This document shows, one piece after another, positions 1 through 8,102 of a DNA stretch of 54,706 nt. The position numbers were made by a program, and so were the translations under genes. The notes under the pieces are model-generated. The model worked only from the letters and a program-made list of their open reading frames with translations, was not told where the DNA came from and did no database searches. Numbering within the stretch: position 1 is the stretch's first letter; the number at the start of each line of letters is the position of its first letter. Source of the DNA: Dactylosporangium sucinum (GTDB lineage Bacteria; Actinomycetota; Actinomycetes; Mycobacteriales; Micromonosporaceae); contig NZ_BMPI01000067.1 of the NCBI RefSeq assembly GCF_014647515.1, positions 11,288 to 65,993 on the forward strand, in the 5' to 3' direction.

Positions 1-213
1 ACCCACCCGTCGGCCGGCGCGCAGACGATCACCGTGAAGAACGGCCAGACCACCGTGGTCGACGGGCCCTTCGCCGAGGCGAAGGAGGTCATCGGCGGCT
101 TCGGCATCCTGCAGGTCCGCGACGAGGCCGAGGCGATCGAGTGGGGCCGCCGGTTCGCGTCGATGTTCGACGAGGTGGCGGTCGAGGTTCGCCGGGTCTC
201 CGAGTTCGAGTGA
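1..213 (+). CDS. YCII/DGPF-domain protein, C-terminal part (partial)
   Basis: Reading frame 1 is open from the window edge to a TGA at 211-213, giving 71 residues. It contains the motif VDGPFAEAKEVIGGF, the DGPF signature of the YCII-related family, small ferredoxin-like proteins routinely encoded next to ECF42 sigma factors. The sigma factor gene follows within a few bases, so the two probably form one transcription unit and may be translationally coupled. The biochemical role of DGPF proteins is not established; a regulatory or enzymatic partnership with the sigma factor is inferred from neighbourhood. The N-terminus lies outside the window. A second complete copy of this module occurs at 35.99-37.51 kb. 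Confidence 0.88.
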   Translation, partial: THPSAGAQTITVKNGQTTVVDGPFAEAKEVIGGFGILQVRDEAEAIEWGRRFASMFDEVAVEVRRVSEFE

Positions 214-219
214 CGTCTA

Positions 220-1464
220 GTGTTTGGGATCGTGGATCCCAAACAAGCGGTTGAGGCCGTCTGGCGGATCGAGGCGGGCCGGGTCATCGCCGGCCTGGCC
301 CGCCTCATCGGCGACGTCGGGCAGGCCGAGGAGCTGGCGCAGGACGCGCTGGTCGCGGCGCTGGAGCAGTGGCCGGCCGAGGGCGTGCCGCGCAACCCCG
401 GCGCCTGGCTCATGACCACGGCCAAGCGCCGCGCCATCGACCAGATCCGCCGGCGCGAGCGCTTCGAGCGCAACCTGCCCGACCTCGTGCATCCCGCGGA
501 GGCCGACACGTCCGACTTCGACGCGGTCCTCGAGGATGAGCCGATCGAGGACGACCTGCTGCGGCTCATCTTCACGGCCTGCCACCCGGTGCTGTCGCCG
601 GAGGCCCGCGTGGCGCTGACCCTGCGGATGCTCGGCGGCCTGTCGACGGTCGAGATCGCCCGCGCCTTCCTGGTGCCGGACGCGACGGTCGGCCAGCGGA
701 TCAGCCGCGCGAAGAAGACCCTCGCCGACGCGCACGTGCCGTTCGAGCTGCCGGTCGGCGAGGACCGGGCCGCCCGGCTGGCCTCCGTGCTGGAGGTCAT
801 CTACCTGATCTTCAACGAGGGGTATTCGGCGACCGCCGGCGACGACTGGATGCGCCCCGCACTCTGCGAGGAGGCGATGCGGCTGGGCCGCGTCCTGGCC
901 GGCCTCATGCCCGGCGAGGCCGAGGTCCACGGCCTGGTCGCGCTGCTGGAGATCCAGGCGTCCCGCAGCGCCGCCCGCACCGGCCCCTCCGGCGAGCCGA
1001 TCGTCCTGCTGGAGCAGGACCGCGGCCGCTGGGACCGGCTGCTCATCCGGCGGGGCCTCGACGCGCTGGCGAAGGCGGAGGCGCTGGGCGGCGGGACCTA
1101 CACGCTGCAGGCGGCGATCGCGGCGTGCCACGCCCGCGCGCGGACCGCCGCGGAGACGGACTGGGCGCGGATCTCCCTGTTGTACCGGGAGCTGTCCGCC
1201 GTCGCGCCGTCCCCGATCGTCGAGCTGAACCGCGCCGTCGCCGTGTCGATGGCGGACGGCCCGGCGGCCGGCCTGTCGGTGCTCGACCCGCTGGCGGAGG
1301 AGCCGTCGCTGCGCAACTACCACCTGCTGCCGAGCGTGCGCGCCGACTTCCTGCTCCGGCTGGGCCGCCCGGCCGAGGCCCGCGCGGAGTTCGAGCGCGC
1401 GGCCTCGATGACCCGCAACGAGCGGGAACGCTCGCTGCTCCTCGCCCGCGCCGCGTCCTGCTGA
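220..1464 (+). CDS. ECF42-type RNA polymerase sigma factor with C-terminal TPR-like domain
   Basis: A 414-aa sigma-70 family protein. The N-terminal half has region 2 (GQAEELAQDALVAALEQWP, then an AKRRAIDQIRR segment) and region 4 (LGGLSTVEIARAFLV ... RISRAKKTLADA). The roughly 200-residue C-terminal extension is helical and TPR-like, as in ECF42 (DUF6596) sigma factors, which lack classical anti-sigma partners and are encoded with DGPF proteins, as here. The GTG at 220 lies six bases after the DGPF stop; an in-frame GTG at 232 is equally possible and gives a start closer to the usual AVEAVWRIE beginning. Neither has a clear Shine-Dalgarno. A perfect hairpin surrounds the 232 GTG, so translation may be coupled or structure-controlled (inference). 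Confidence 0.88.
   Translation: MFGIVDPKQAVEAVWRIEAGRVIAGLARLIGDVGQAEELAQDALVAALEQWPAEGVPRNPGAWLMTTAKRRAIDQIRRRERFERNLPDLVHPAEADTSDFDAVLEDEPIEDDLLRLIFTACHPVLSPEARVALTLRMLGGLSTVEIARAFLVPDATVGQRISRAKKTLADAHVPFELPVGEDRAARLASVLEVIYLIFNEGYSATAGDDWMRPALCEEAMRLGRVLAGLMPGEAEVHGLVALLEIQASRSAARTGPSGEPIVLLEQDRGRWDRLLIRRGLDALAKAEALGGGTYTLQAAIAACHARARTAAETDWARISLLYRELSAVAPSPIVELNRAVAVSMADGPAAGLSVLDPLAEEPSLRNYHLLPSVRADFLLRLGRPAEARAEFERAASMTRNERERSLLLARAASC
221..245. promoter_or_regulatory. Perfect 11-bp inverted repeat at the sigma-factor start
   Basis: Arms TGTTTGGGATC (221-231) and GATCCCAAACA (235-245) are perfect reverse complements separated only by GTG (232-234), which is itself an in-frame start candidate. 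In RNA this would place the start codon in a 3-nt loop; in DNA it is an operator-like palindrome. A role in autoregulation or coupling to the upstream DGPF gene is inference. Confidence 0.6.
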
Positions 1465-1468
1465 CGGC

Positions 1469-2278
1469 TCAGAGGTTGCGGTCCAGGAAGTCCACGACCG
1501 CTCGGGTGAGCGCCAGACGGTGACCGGACAGGACGTGGTCGTCGGGGAGGACGACGTGCTCGGCGCCCTGGTACGCGGCCACGAGCGGTTCGTGGTGCAG
1601 CGCCGGCGGGGCGACGGTGTCGTCGGCGGCCGCGACCAGCAGCACCGGGCGGTTCGCGAGCCGCGGCCCGAGGCCGGCGAGCGCGAACGCGTCGGCGTTC
1701 GTCTCGGCCTCCGCCAGGAGCTGCCCCGCGCTCGTGCCGCGCAGCGGCAGCAGGTCCTCGCCGAACATCGTCCGCAGCGCCTCCCGGGCGGCCGGGTCGG
1801 CCAGCCCTCGTCGCGCGGCCCCGCCGAAGTCGAAGCCGGCGATGGAGACGACCGCCCGGACCGCGGGATCGCCGGCCGCGGTGTGCAGGGCGGCGAACCC
1901 GCCGAGGCTGTGCCCGACGACGGCGACGCGGCCCGGGTCGAGGTCCTCCGTGGGTGGCTTCTCGCGCACGATCCGGGTGACGTGGGCGGCGTCGGCGAGC
2001 ACGGTGCGCCAGCCGTACGCGCCGCCCACGCCCCACGAGCCGCGGTAGTGGAAGACGAGCGTCGCGTACCCGGCCCGGCGCAGCGCCTGCGCGAGGTCGA
2101 AGTTGCGCTCGTTGCCGGGGAAGCCGTGCAGCAGCACGACCACCGGGTGCGGCCCGGGGCCGGCGGGCACGTGCAGGACCCCGAGCAGCGTCTCTCCGTG
2201 GCTCTCCAGCCGGACTTCGGGCGTCCGCGCGGGCGGCAGGAGAGCGGGATCGGGGTCAGCCATCCAGCGGTCGATCAC
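1469..2278 (-). CDS. Alpha/beta-fold hydrolase
   Basis: About 269 aa, cytoplasmic (no signal peptide). The features of a serine alpha/beta hydrolase are present: the oxyanion segment VVVLLHGFPGNERNF, nucleophile elbow GHSLGG, a late acidic residue in LVAAADDTVAPP and a catalytic His in LPDDHVLSGHR near the C-terminus. It looks like the dienelactone-hydrolase/acylaminopeptidase-like esterase group; the substrate is not predictable. I prefer the GTG at 2278 because a TAGCCT box ends seven bases upstream, fitting a leaderless transcript; ATG at 2263 (MADPDP) is the alternative. It is convergent with the sigma factor, with stops four bases apart. Confidence 0.82.
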   Translation of the reverse strand: MIDRWMADPDPALLPPARTPEVRLESHGETLLGVLHVPAGPGPHPVVVLLHGFPGNERNFDLAQALRRAGYATLVFHYRGSWGVGGAYGWRTVLADAAHVTRIVREKPPTEDLDPGRVAVVGHSLGGFAALHTAAGDPAVRAVVSIAGFDFGGAARRGLADPAAREALRTMFGEDLLPLRGTSAGQLLAEAETNADAFALAGLGPRLANRPVLLVAAADDTVAPPALHHEPLVAAYQGAEHVVLPDDHVLSGHRLALTRAVVDFLDRNL

Positions 2279-2328
2279 GGCCTCAAGGCTAGTGGGGCCG
2301 TCGACAGCACGACGGGCCACGCCCTGGC

Positions 2329-3258
2329 TCAGGACGCGTAGCGGCGCAGGGTCGTCGTCGCCAGGCCCGACTCGGCGGCCAGCGCCGACCAGGTGGCGCC
2401 CCCGGCGCGGCGGGCCGCGACCCAGTCCGCGATGGAGTCGTGGCCGACGGTGGCGGCGGCGGCCCGGCGGCGCAACTCGGCGCCGGCCCGCTTGCCGGCG
2501 TGGGCCAGCATCGGGATGCCGTGGTGGGCCAGGGCCGCGACCACGGTCGTCCGCGACACGCCGGCCTCGGCGGCGATCGCCGCGACCGTGCGGTGCCGGG
2601 CGAGGTGGGCGTCGCGCAGGTAGCCGGCGACCGAGTCGTGGCCGGCCGCCCGGGCCGCCGGCCCCAGCCGCACGTCCGTGTGGTGCGGCTTGGGCGCCGG
2701 GGCGTGCCGGGCCACCCAGTCCTTGTGCAGGCCGGCCTCGCGGCTCACCGCGGCCATGCTCATCCCGCTCGCCAGGCGGTCGGCGACGTACTCGGCGAAG
2801 GTCGGGAAGCCGAACCGGGCCGCGGCCGACGCCTCGGTGCGCGCCCGTTGCCGCTCGGCCCGGCGGCGGTTGCCCGCGGCCCGGGCCGCCGGGTCGACCG
2901 TGGCGAGGGCGGCGAGAGTCTTCGCGAGCCGCTCCGCGGGGTGGGCCCGGCCGCGGGCCGCCCGCGCGGCCGCCGCCGTCAGCGTGCCGTCGCCGGCCCG
3001 GCCGCGGGCCGCGCGCTGGGCCTCACGGATCACCGGCTCCACCGCGCGGCGGGCGGTCAGGGCGGCCGCGCGACGCTTGCGGGTCGCCTCGCCGCTGAGC
3101 GGGTTGCCGATCTCCAGGCCGAACGCCTCGATGTACTGCGCCTTGGTCCATCCGTGGTGCCGCAGATGACTCGCCACGGACAGGAACCACCGCCCGCACA
3201 GGTGGCAGCAGACGCGGTCGCCGTCCACCAGCAGCTGCCCCACCGGCGCAAAGTCCAC
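2329..3258 (-). CDS. Ros/MucR-like zinc-finger protein with three HTH-like repeats
   Basis: A 309-aa putative DNA-binding protein. Residues 17-48 hold a Ros/MucR-type zinc finger: CCHLCGRWF, histidines at 31, 34 and 35, followed by GWTKAQYIEAFGL, which matches the conserved tail of that family. Residues 51-145 are very Arg/Ala-rich. Three helix-turn-helix-like repeats follow at about 151-185 (FPTFAEYVADR), 206-248 (GHDSVAGYLRD) and 271-307 (GHDSIADWVAARR). GTG at 3258 is chosen because GGAGGT ends six bases upstream; the ATG two codons earlier would abut that Shine-Dalgarno. It is divergent from the PadR-like gene, with a shared inverted repeat between them. Its targets are unknown. Confidence 0.75.
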   Translation of the reverse strand: MDFAPVGQLLVDGDRVCCHLCGRWFLSVASHLRHHGWTKAQYIEAFGLEIGNPLSGEATRKRRAAALTARRAVEPVIREAQRAARGRAGDGTLTAAAARAARGRAHPAERLAKTLAALATVDPAARAAGNRRRAERQRARTEASAAARFGFPTFAEYVADRLASGMSMAAVSREAGLHKDWVARHAPAPKPHHTDVRLGPAARAAGHDSVAGYLRDAHLARHRTVAAIAAEAGVSRTTVVAALAHHGIPMLAHAGKRAGAELRRRAAAATVGHDSIADWVAARRAGGATWSALAAESGLATTTLRRYAS

Positions 3259-3266
3259 GACCATAC

Positions 3267-3295
3267 CTCCAGTAGTCACAGTGAGACTACTGGAG
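3267..3295. promoter_or_regulatory. Operator-like inverted repeat between divergent regulators
   Basis: CTCCAGTAGTC (3267-3277) and GACTACTGGAG (3285-3295) are perfect 11-bp arms around ACAGTGA. The left arm overlaps the ribosome binding site of the zinc-finger gene; the right arm ends 20 bases before the PadR-like start. Size, symmetry and position fit a binding site for either regulator. Which one binds is inference. Confidence 0.7.
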
Positions 3296-3315
3296 CACGC
3301 AGTACGCTGCCAACC

Positions 3316-3834
3316 GTGCCGTCGTTGTCGCTGGCCGAGTGGATCGTGCTCACCCTCGTCGACGAGGCGCCGACGCACGGCTTCGCCGTCGCGGCGCTCA
3401 CCGGCGACGGCGGGACCGTCGGGCGGGTGTGGCACGTCCCGCGGCCGGTGGTGTACCGCAGCCTCGACCGTCTCGGCGCGTTCGAGCTCGTCCGCGTCGA
3501 GGCCACCGAGGCCGGCAGCCGCGGGCCGCAGCGCTCGATCCTCACCACGACACCGGCCGGCGCCGGGGCGGTGTCGGACTGGCTGGGCCGGCCCGTCGAG
3601 CACGTGCGCGACCTGCGCTCCGAGTTCCTGGTGAAGCTCGCCCTGCTGGACCGCCGCGGCCGCGGCACCGCGGACCTCGTCGCCCGCCAGCGCGAGGTGG
3701 TCGCGCCGCTCGGCCGGGCGCTGGAGCGGCGGCAGGCCACGGCGAGCGGATTCGACCGGGTGCTCGCCGCTTGGCGCAGCGAGAACGTGCTCGCCGCGCT
3801 ACGTTTTCTCGACGCCGTCGATACGCATTCATAG
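3316..3834 (+). CDS. PadR-family transcriptional regulator
   Basis: A 172-aa protein with the PadR plan. An N-terminal winged helix begins LSLAEWIVLTLVDEAPTHGF and continues through the PRPVVYRSLDRLGAFELV recognition-helix region and wing (GSRGPQRSILTTTPAGAGAV). A C-terminal helical dimerisation domain (residues about 95-172: EFLVKLALLDRRG ... ENVLAALRFLDAV) follows. PadR proteins normally repress a nearby gene and themselves. The GTG start at 3316 has no close Shine-Dalgarno. It lies divergent to the zinc-finger regulator, so the shared inverted repeat is a reasonable target (inference). The effector is unknown. Confidence 0.85.
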   Translation: MPSLSLAEWIVLTLVDEAPTHGFAVAALTGDGGTVGRVWHVPRPVVYRSLDRLGAFELVRVEATEAGSRGPQRSILTTTPAGAGAVSDWLGRPVEHVRDLRSEFLVKLALLDRRGRGTADLVARQREVVAPLGRALERRQATASGFDRVLAAWRSENVLAALRFLDAVDTHS

Positions 3835-3869
3835 CAATTCGGTGAAACGCATTCTTGGAATGACCGGAT

Positions 3870-3886
3870 AGGTCCGGTCCGGACCT
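3870..3886. promoter_or_regulatory. 17-bp near-perfect palindrome downstream of the padR-like gene
   Basis: AGGTCCGG (3870-3877) and CCGGACCT (3879-3886) are perfect 8-bp arms with one central base. It sits in the 259-bp gap between the PadR-like gene and the Pst locus. It has no T-run, so it is either a weak transcription barrier or an operator for the Pst promoter region. Confidence 0.4.
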
Positions 3887-3994
3887 GCTGTTTACCTGCT
3901 GCATGTCCGGCGTAAGCGTTCGAAATCCCGTTCGGCCATGCGCTCATCGGAGGCTCGGTTTCCTCGTATGCGCTGGTCAGAGGGCCGATAGACG

Positions 3995-4016
3995 ATTCAT
4001 TCGTCGTTCATTGACC
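3995..4016 (+). promoter_or_regulatory. PHO-box-like direct repeat (putative PhoP site)
   Basis: Two adjacent 11-nt units, ATTCATTCGTC (3995-4005) and GTTCATTGACC (4006-4016), share TTCATT in exact 11-nt register. Actinobacterial PHO boxes are built from 11-nt direct repeat units resembling GTTCACC plus four variable bases. The repeat lies 78 bp before the first gene of a Pst-type transporter operon, which supports control by phosphate starvation. The match is to TTCATT rather than TTCACC, so it is a diverged site. Confidence 0.6.
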
Positions 4017-4093
4017 TACTACTCGGCGGTGGTTCTGCACTGCCAGGGTCGCCAACGCATCCAACTGTGGGTGCAAGGCGGAAAGGTCAGCGA

Positions 4094-5146
4094 ATGCGAA
4101 CCATCAGCAAGGTCGGGCTGGGGGTGGCGGGAGTAGCGGTGCTCCTGTTCGCCCAGGCCACGCCCGCGGGCGCGGATGCCGCCGCGCAGGGTGCCGACAT
4201 CGTTGGCGTCGGCTCCGACACCATCCAGTACGCCGCCGACTTCCTGGCGGACGGCGACTACCTGGGCAACCCCGGCTTCAACGCCGCGGGCGCCCGCATG
4301 TTCAGCTTCGACGCGACCGGTGACGCCCGGGGCACGCTCACCACGGGTGCGACCGTGGTGCTGCGGGGCGGCAACTTCCCGGTCGTGCGGCCGAACGGTT
4401 CCGGCGGTGGTCTGACGTACTTCACGCAGACCGACACCGGCGCGAACCACAAGGTCCAGTTCGTCCGTAGCTCCCGCAAGCCCAGCAAGACCGAGAACGA
4501 CCGCGCGGTCGCCCTCGGCTGGGGCGGCCTGCGCTGCTACCAGATGGGCCTCGACGGTCTGAAGATCGCCACCTCCAAGCTGGTGGCGTCGAACGCGGGC
4601 ACCGGTGGCATCAGCGCCGCCGACCTCAAGAAGATCTACAGCAGCCCCCCGCAGATCACCACCTGGGGCCAGGTCACCGGCTACAACGGCCCCAACCCCG
4701 GCGCGACGATCGTCCCGATCCTGCCGCCGGCCACCTCGGGCACCGAGCAGTTCTTCATCGCGCAGCTCGGCCTGACCGAGGCCCAGGTCCGCACCACGGC
4801 TGAGGGCCTGGTCCGGGCCGAGGAGCACGACCCGGCGCCGGTCCAGAGCAACGCGAACGCCATCGCGCCGTTCTCGACCGCCCGTCTGGTCATGATCCAC
4901 AACGGTTACTTCAACAACGGCACCGCGCAGGACCCGATCAACCTGCTCTCCGGTGGCCAGGCGTTCGACGTGACGCGGCCGGTGTACTTCATCGTCCGCA
5001 ACAGCGAGATCAACACCTCCTGGAACCGGGCGCTGTTCGCTCCGGGCGGCTTCCTCTCGCAGTCCTTCCTGGCGCAGCCGCTGGTCGAGGACGCGGCCGG
5101 CTTCACGTACCAGTACGCCGACGCCGGTATCTGCAACACGCCCTGA
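4094..5146 (+). CDS. Secreted PstS-like substrate-binding protein
   Basis: 350 aa. A Sec signal peptide occupies residues 1 to about 28 (MRTISK..., hydrophobic core, PAGADA cleavage region) with no lipobox. The mature part resembles type-II periplasmic binding proteins of the phosphate group: GADIVGVGSDTIQYAADF near the N-terminus and GISAADLKKIYSSPPQITTW, the segment that follows the hinge in PstS. The ligand loop that is usually a Ser-Gly-Thr-Arg cluster reads PPATSGTEQFF. One cysteine in LRCYQMG and one near the C-terminus could form a disulfide. ATG 4094 is preceded by GGAAAGG. First gene after the PHO-box-like repeat. Without a membrane anchor it may be released or retained by partner proteins (inference). 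Confidence 0.78.
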   Translation: MRTISKVGLGVAGVAVLLFAQATPAGADAAAQGADIVGVGSDTIQYAADFLADGDYLGNPGFNAAGARMFSFDATGDARGTLTTGATVVLRGGNFPVVRPNGSGGGLTYFTQTDTGANHKVQFVRSSRKPSKTENDRAVALGWGGLRCYQMGLDGLKIATSKLVASNAGTGGISAADLKKIYSSPPQITTWGQVTGYNGPNPGATIVPILPPATSGTEQFFIAQLGLTEAQVRTTAEGLVRAEEHDPAPVQSNANAIAPFSTARLVMIHNGYFNNGTAQDPINLLSGGQAFDVTRPVYFIVRNSEINTSWNRALFAPGGFLSQSFLAQPLVEDAAGFTYQYADAGICNTP

Positions 5147-5181
5147 CGCCAGCTCCACACACCAATGAAAGGGAGTTCCCG

Positions 5182-6900
5182 TTGAAGATTCGCTCCAGGT
5201 CCCTGATGGTCTCGGCGGCCGCTCTGGTCGTCGCGGCCGGCGTGCTGGCGGGGGGAGGTGTCGCGAACGCTGCGGTGACGCCCGGCTTCGAGCCGGACCC
5301 CAACGCGATCGGGCACATCACCCTGTACAACGCCAGCGGCGCCGTCATCACCGGCGGTAGCCTCAGCACCGTCCCGTTCGCGGCCTACGCTTCGGCGTCG
5401 GGCCCGGGTCGTTCGGGGGACACCAGGGCCTTCATCCGGGTTGCGACCCCGAAGGCGGCCACCCCGACCGACCAGTTCGTGTCGGCGGTCGTCACCAACA
5501 CCACCAACTACCCGAACACCAACGCTCCGGCGCCGCTCAACACGTCGACGAACCCGCTCGTCTCCGCGACGACGGGCCAGTCGCTGGCGGCGTACATCGC
5601 GGCGAACCCGAACACCGAGACGGCTCCGGCTCTCGCGAACATCTACCAGGTTCGCCTGATCACGACCGCCCCGGGTCAGTCGCCCGATGTGAACTACTTC
5701 CGTGTCGACATCCAGGTGGACACCGCTGCCGGCACGTGGACCGTGGTCCACCCGGCGTCGGCCACGCCCACCACGACCACGCTGACGGCCAGCCCGTCCA
5801 GCCCGGTCAACAGCGGCACGGCGGTCACCCTGACCGCGAAGGTGACCCCGACCGGCACCGCCGGCTCGGTCCACTTCTTCGACGGGGCGACCGACCTCGG
5901 CGCCGGCACCTACAACGCGGCCACGGGGACGGCGACGTTCCCCGCCACCCCGTCGGTGGGCAGCCACTCGTACACCGCGCAGTTCACGCCGAGTGACACC
6001 TCCGCCTTCAACGGTTCCACCTCCACGGCGCTGCCCTTCACCGTGAACGCCCCGGGCACGCCGACCACGACCCAGCTGTCGGCGAACCCGCCGAGCGGCA
6101 CCGCGGCCGGTTCCGGCGGCACGCTCGACGTGACCCTCACGGCGAACGTCGCCCCGGTCGGCACCGCCGGCTCGGTCGAGTTCTTCGACGGTTCCACCAG
6201 CCTCGGCCAGGGCACCTACGACGCCGCCACCGGCACGGCGACGCTCGTCAAGACCCTCGCCACCGGCAACCACCTGCTCGTCGCCACGTTCACGCCGAGC
6301 GTCAACGGCTTCCAGTCGTCGACGTCCTCGATCGTGAACTACGCGGTGGTGGGCGCGAACTCGGCGGCCGTGCCGCTCGAGGCGCAGAACAACACTGAGC
6401 CGTTCGCCGGTGCCCTGGTCCTCCAGGTCGCCGCGGGCACCAAGGTTCAGCTGACCCAGATTCCGGTGACCGACCCGAACGGCCACCCGGCCCTGGCGAC
6501 CGACCCCACGGGTCACCGCCACGCCTGGGTGTTCACGGGCTCGCTGACCGGCGTCTCGGTGAACGACACCCGGCCGACCCAGGACGGCTGGACCCTCAAC
6601 GGGCAGGCCGCGGACTTCCACAACGGCTCGACCGTGGTCCCCGCGTCCTACCTCGGCTGGGTCCCGGCGGCCGCCGGCGGCGACGCCGAGGGCACCGTGT
6701 CGGCCGGCCCGACGGTCGACTCCAAGCTCAAGACGGAGTCGAGCAACGGTCTCGGCGTGAGCAGCCAGTTCGCGAAGGCCGCTCCCGGCAACGGTCTGGG
6801 CACCAAGGACCTCACCTCCTCGCTGGAGCTGCGGATCCCGGACACCAGCCCGACCGGCCTGTACACCAGCACCCTCACGCTGACCCTGGTCAGCCCCTGA
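5182..6900 (+). CDS. Secreted Ig-like domain (Big_3) repeat protein
   Basis: 572 aa from a TTG start with a strong GAAAGGGAG Shine-Dalgarno. A signal peptide (residues about 1-30, ending GGVANAA) is followed by an N-terminal domain of about 160 residues. Two bacterial Ig-like repeats follow, at about 192-290 and 291-392, each with TPTTT(T/Q)L ... GTAGSVxFFDG ... LGxGTY(N/D)AATGTAT. A C-terminal beta-rich domain makes up the rest. Such repeats act as stalks or adhesive modules at the cell surface. The gene lies 35 bp after the binding-protein gene and is followed by a strong hairpin, so the first two genes may be expressed at a higher level than the rest of the locus. No enzymatic motif is visible. 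Confidence 0.82.
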   Translation: MKIRSRSLMVSAAALVVAAGVLAGGGVANAAVTPGFEPDPNAIGHITLYNASGAVITGGSLSTVPFAAYASASGPGRSGDTRAFIRVATPKAATPTDQFVSAVVTNTTNYPNTNAPAPLNTSTNPLVSATTGQSLAAYIAANPNTETAPALANIYQVRLITTAPGQSPDVNYFRVDIQVDTAAGTWTVVHPASATPTTTTLTASPSSPVNSGTAVTLTAKVTPTGTAGSVHFFDGATDLGAGTYNAATGTATFPATPSVGSHSYTAQFTPSDTSAFNGSTSTALPFTVNAPGTPTTTQLSANPPSGTAAGSGGTLDVTLTANVAPVGTAGSVEFFDGSTSLGQGTYDAATGTATLVKTLATGNHLLVATFTPSVNGFQSSTSSIVNYAVVGANSAAVPLEAQNNTEPFAGALVLQVAAGTKVQLTQIPVTDPNGHPALATDPTGHRHAWVFTGSLTGVSVNDTRPTQDGWTLNGQAADFHNGSTVVPASYLGWVPAAAGGDAEGTVSAGPTVDSKLKTESSNGLGVSSQFAKAAPGNGLGTKDLTSSLELRIPDTSPTGLYTSTLTLTLVSP

Positions 6901-6919
6901 CGGTGAACAACTGAAGACA

Positions 6920-6957
6920 GCTCAGGTCGGTCCGGGGCTTCCCGGGCCGGCCTGAGC
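6920..6957 (+). terminator. GC-rich hairpin after the Ig-like gene (attenuator or mRNA stabiliser)
   Basis: GCTCAGG (6920-6926) pairs with CCTGAGC (6951-6957), and the interior GG/CCGGG and CCCGG/CC stretches extend the stem. No U-tract follows. Its position between the first two genes and the remaining eight of the locus suggests partial termination or 3'-end protection of the upstream message. Confidence 0.5.
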
Positions 6958-6995
6958 CGTCGCCCTTTCAGACGACGACGACAGACGACGGACGG

Positions 6996-8102
6996 ATGCT
7001 GAACATGAGACGCCTCGTATCGCTGCTCCTGGCGGTCGCCGCCGGGGTGCTGCTGGCCCCCGCGGCCGCGCACGCCGAGCCCGCCGACGACGGCAACCGA
7101 GCCTGGTCGGTGCGGCCGGGAAGCCCCGAGGGCAAGCCCGACCGGCGCACCCACTACACGCTGCAGGGCACGCCCGGCGCCAGCGTGGAGGAGAAGGTCC
7201 TCGTCACCAACAGCAGCAAGGTCGCGGCGTCGTTCGTCATCTACGGCACCGACGCGTTCAACACCAGCACCGGCGCCTTCGACCTGCTGCCGGCCGCGCA
7301 GAAGCCGATCGACATCGGTTCCTGGATCAAGTTCGGCGCGGCCACGGTCACCATCGAGGCCGGTGCGACGGCGGTGGTGCCGTTCAGCATCGCGGTACCG
7401 CAGAACGCCACACCCGGCGACCACGCCGGCGGCGTCGTGGTCTCGCTCGCCACGGGCACCGACGTCAAGGTCGACACGCGGGTGGCGGTGCGGGTGTACT
7501 TGAGGATTGCCGGGCTGCTCAGCCCGAGCCTCACCCCCAAGGATGTCGATGCCGAGTACACCGGCGTCAGCAACCCGTTCGGCTCCGGCAAGGTCGCCGT
7601 CTCCTACACGGTCGAGAACACCGGCAACATCCGCCTGCAGAGCCGCGCGAAGCTCGTGGTGAAGTCCGCGGCGACGGGCATCACCCTTGCCGAGAAGAAG
7701 CTGACCGACCTTCCCGAGCTGCTTCCCGGTCAGCACGTACCGCACCGCGCCGAGGTCGACGGCGTCTTCCCGGCCGGTCCGCTGACCGTCCGCATCGAGC
7801 TGGAGCCGTTCCCCGACCCCGAGCAGCCGGTCGGCCAGGCCGTCCCGAAGACCGAGAGCCACACGATCATCTGGGCGTGGCCCTGGCTGCTGCTGCTCGC
7901 GTTCCTGATCCTGCTCGGCGGTGCCGGCTTCCTGGTGCGCCGGCAGCTGATCCGCCGCCGGCTGGCCAAGGCCCAGGCCGAGGCGCTGGCCCGCAAGCGC
8001 GCCCGCAAGGAGGCCAAGAAGGCCGAGGCCGCCGGAGCCAAGCCGGAGGACAAGGCCGAGGACAAGGCCGAGGCCGGCGCCGGGGCCGGAGCGAGCGCAT
8101 GA
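6996..8102 (+). CDS. DUF916-like exported membrane protein
   Basis: 368 aa. Signal peptide 1 to about 27 (LLLAVAAGVLLAPAAAHAE). The ectodomain (about 30-285) has the beta-sandwich features of DUF916/WxL-associated proteins: WSVRPGSPEGKPD, GASVEEKVLVTNSS, and TPGDHAGGVVVSL. A single transmembrane helix (about 290-315, rich in Trp/Leu) follows, then a very basic and finally Ala/Glu/Lys-rich cytoplasmic tail of about 55 residues. DUF916 proteins of Gram-positive bacteria bind peptidoglycan or surface partners; here it could dock the binding proteins near the transporter (inference). ATG 7005 (MRRLVSL) is an alternative start. The next gene overlaps its stop (ATGA). Confidence 0.75.
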   Translation: MLNMRRLVSLLLAVAAGVLLAPAAAHAEPADDGNRAWSVRPGSPEGKPDRRTHYTLQGTPGASVEEKVLVTNSSKVAASFVIYGTDAFNTSTGAFDLLPAAQKPIDIGSWIKFGAATVTIEAGATAVVPFSIAVPQNATPGDHAGGVVVSLATGTDVKVDTRVAVRVYLRIAGLLSPSLTPKDVDAEYTGVSNPFGSGKVAVSYTVENTGNIRLQSRAKLVVKSAATGITLAEKKLTDLPELLPGQHVPHRAEVDGVFPAGPLTVRIELEPFPDPEQPVGQAVPKTESHTIIWAWPWLLLLAFLILLGGAGFLVRRQLIRRRLAKAQAEALARKRARKEAKKAEAAGAKPEDKAEDKAEAGAGAGASA

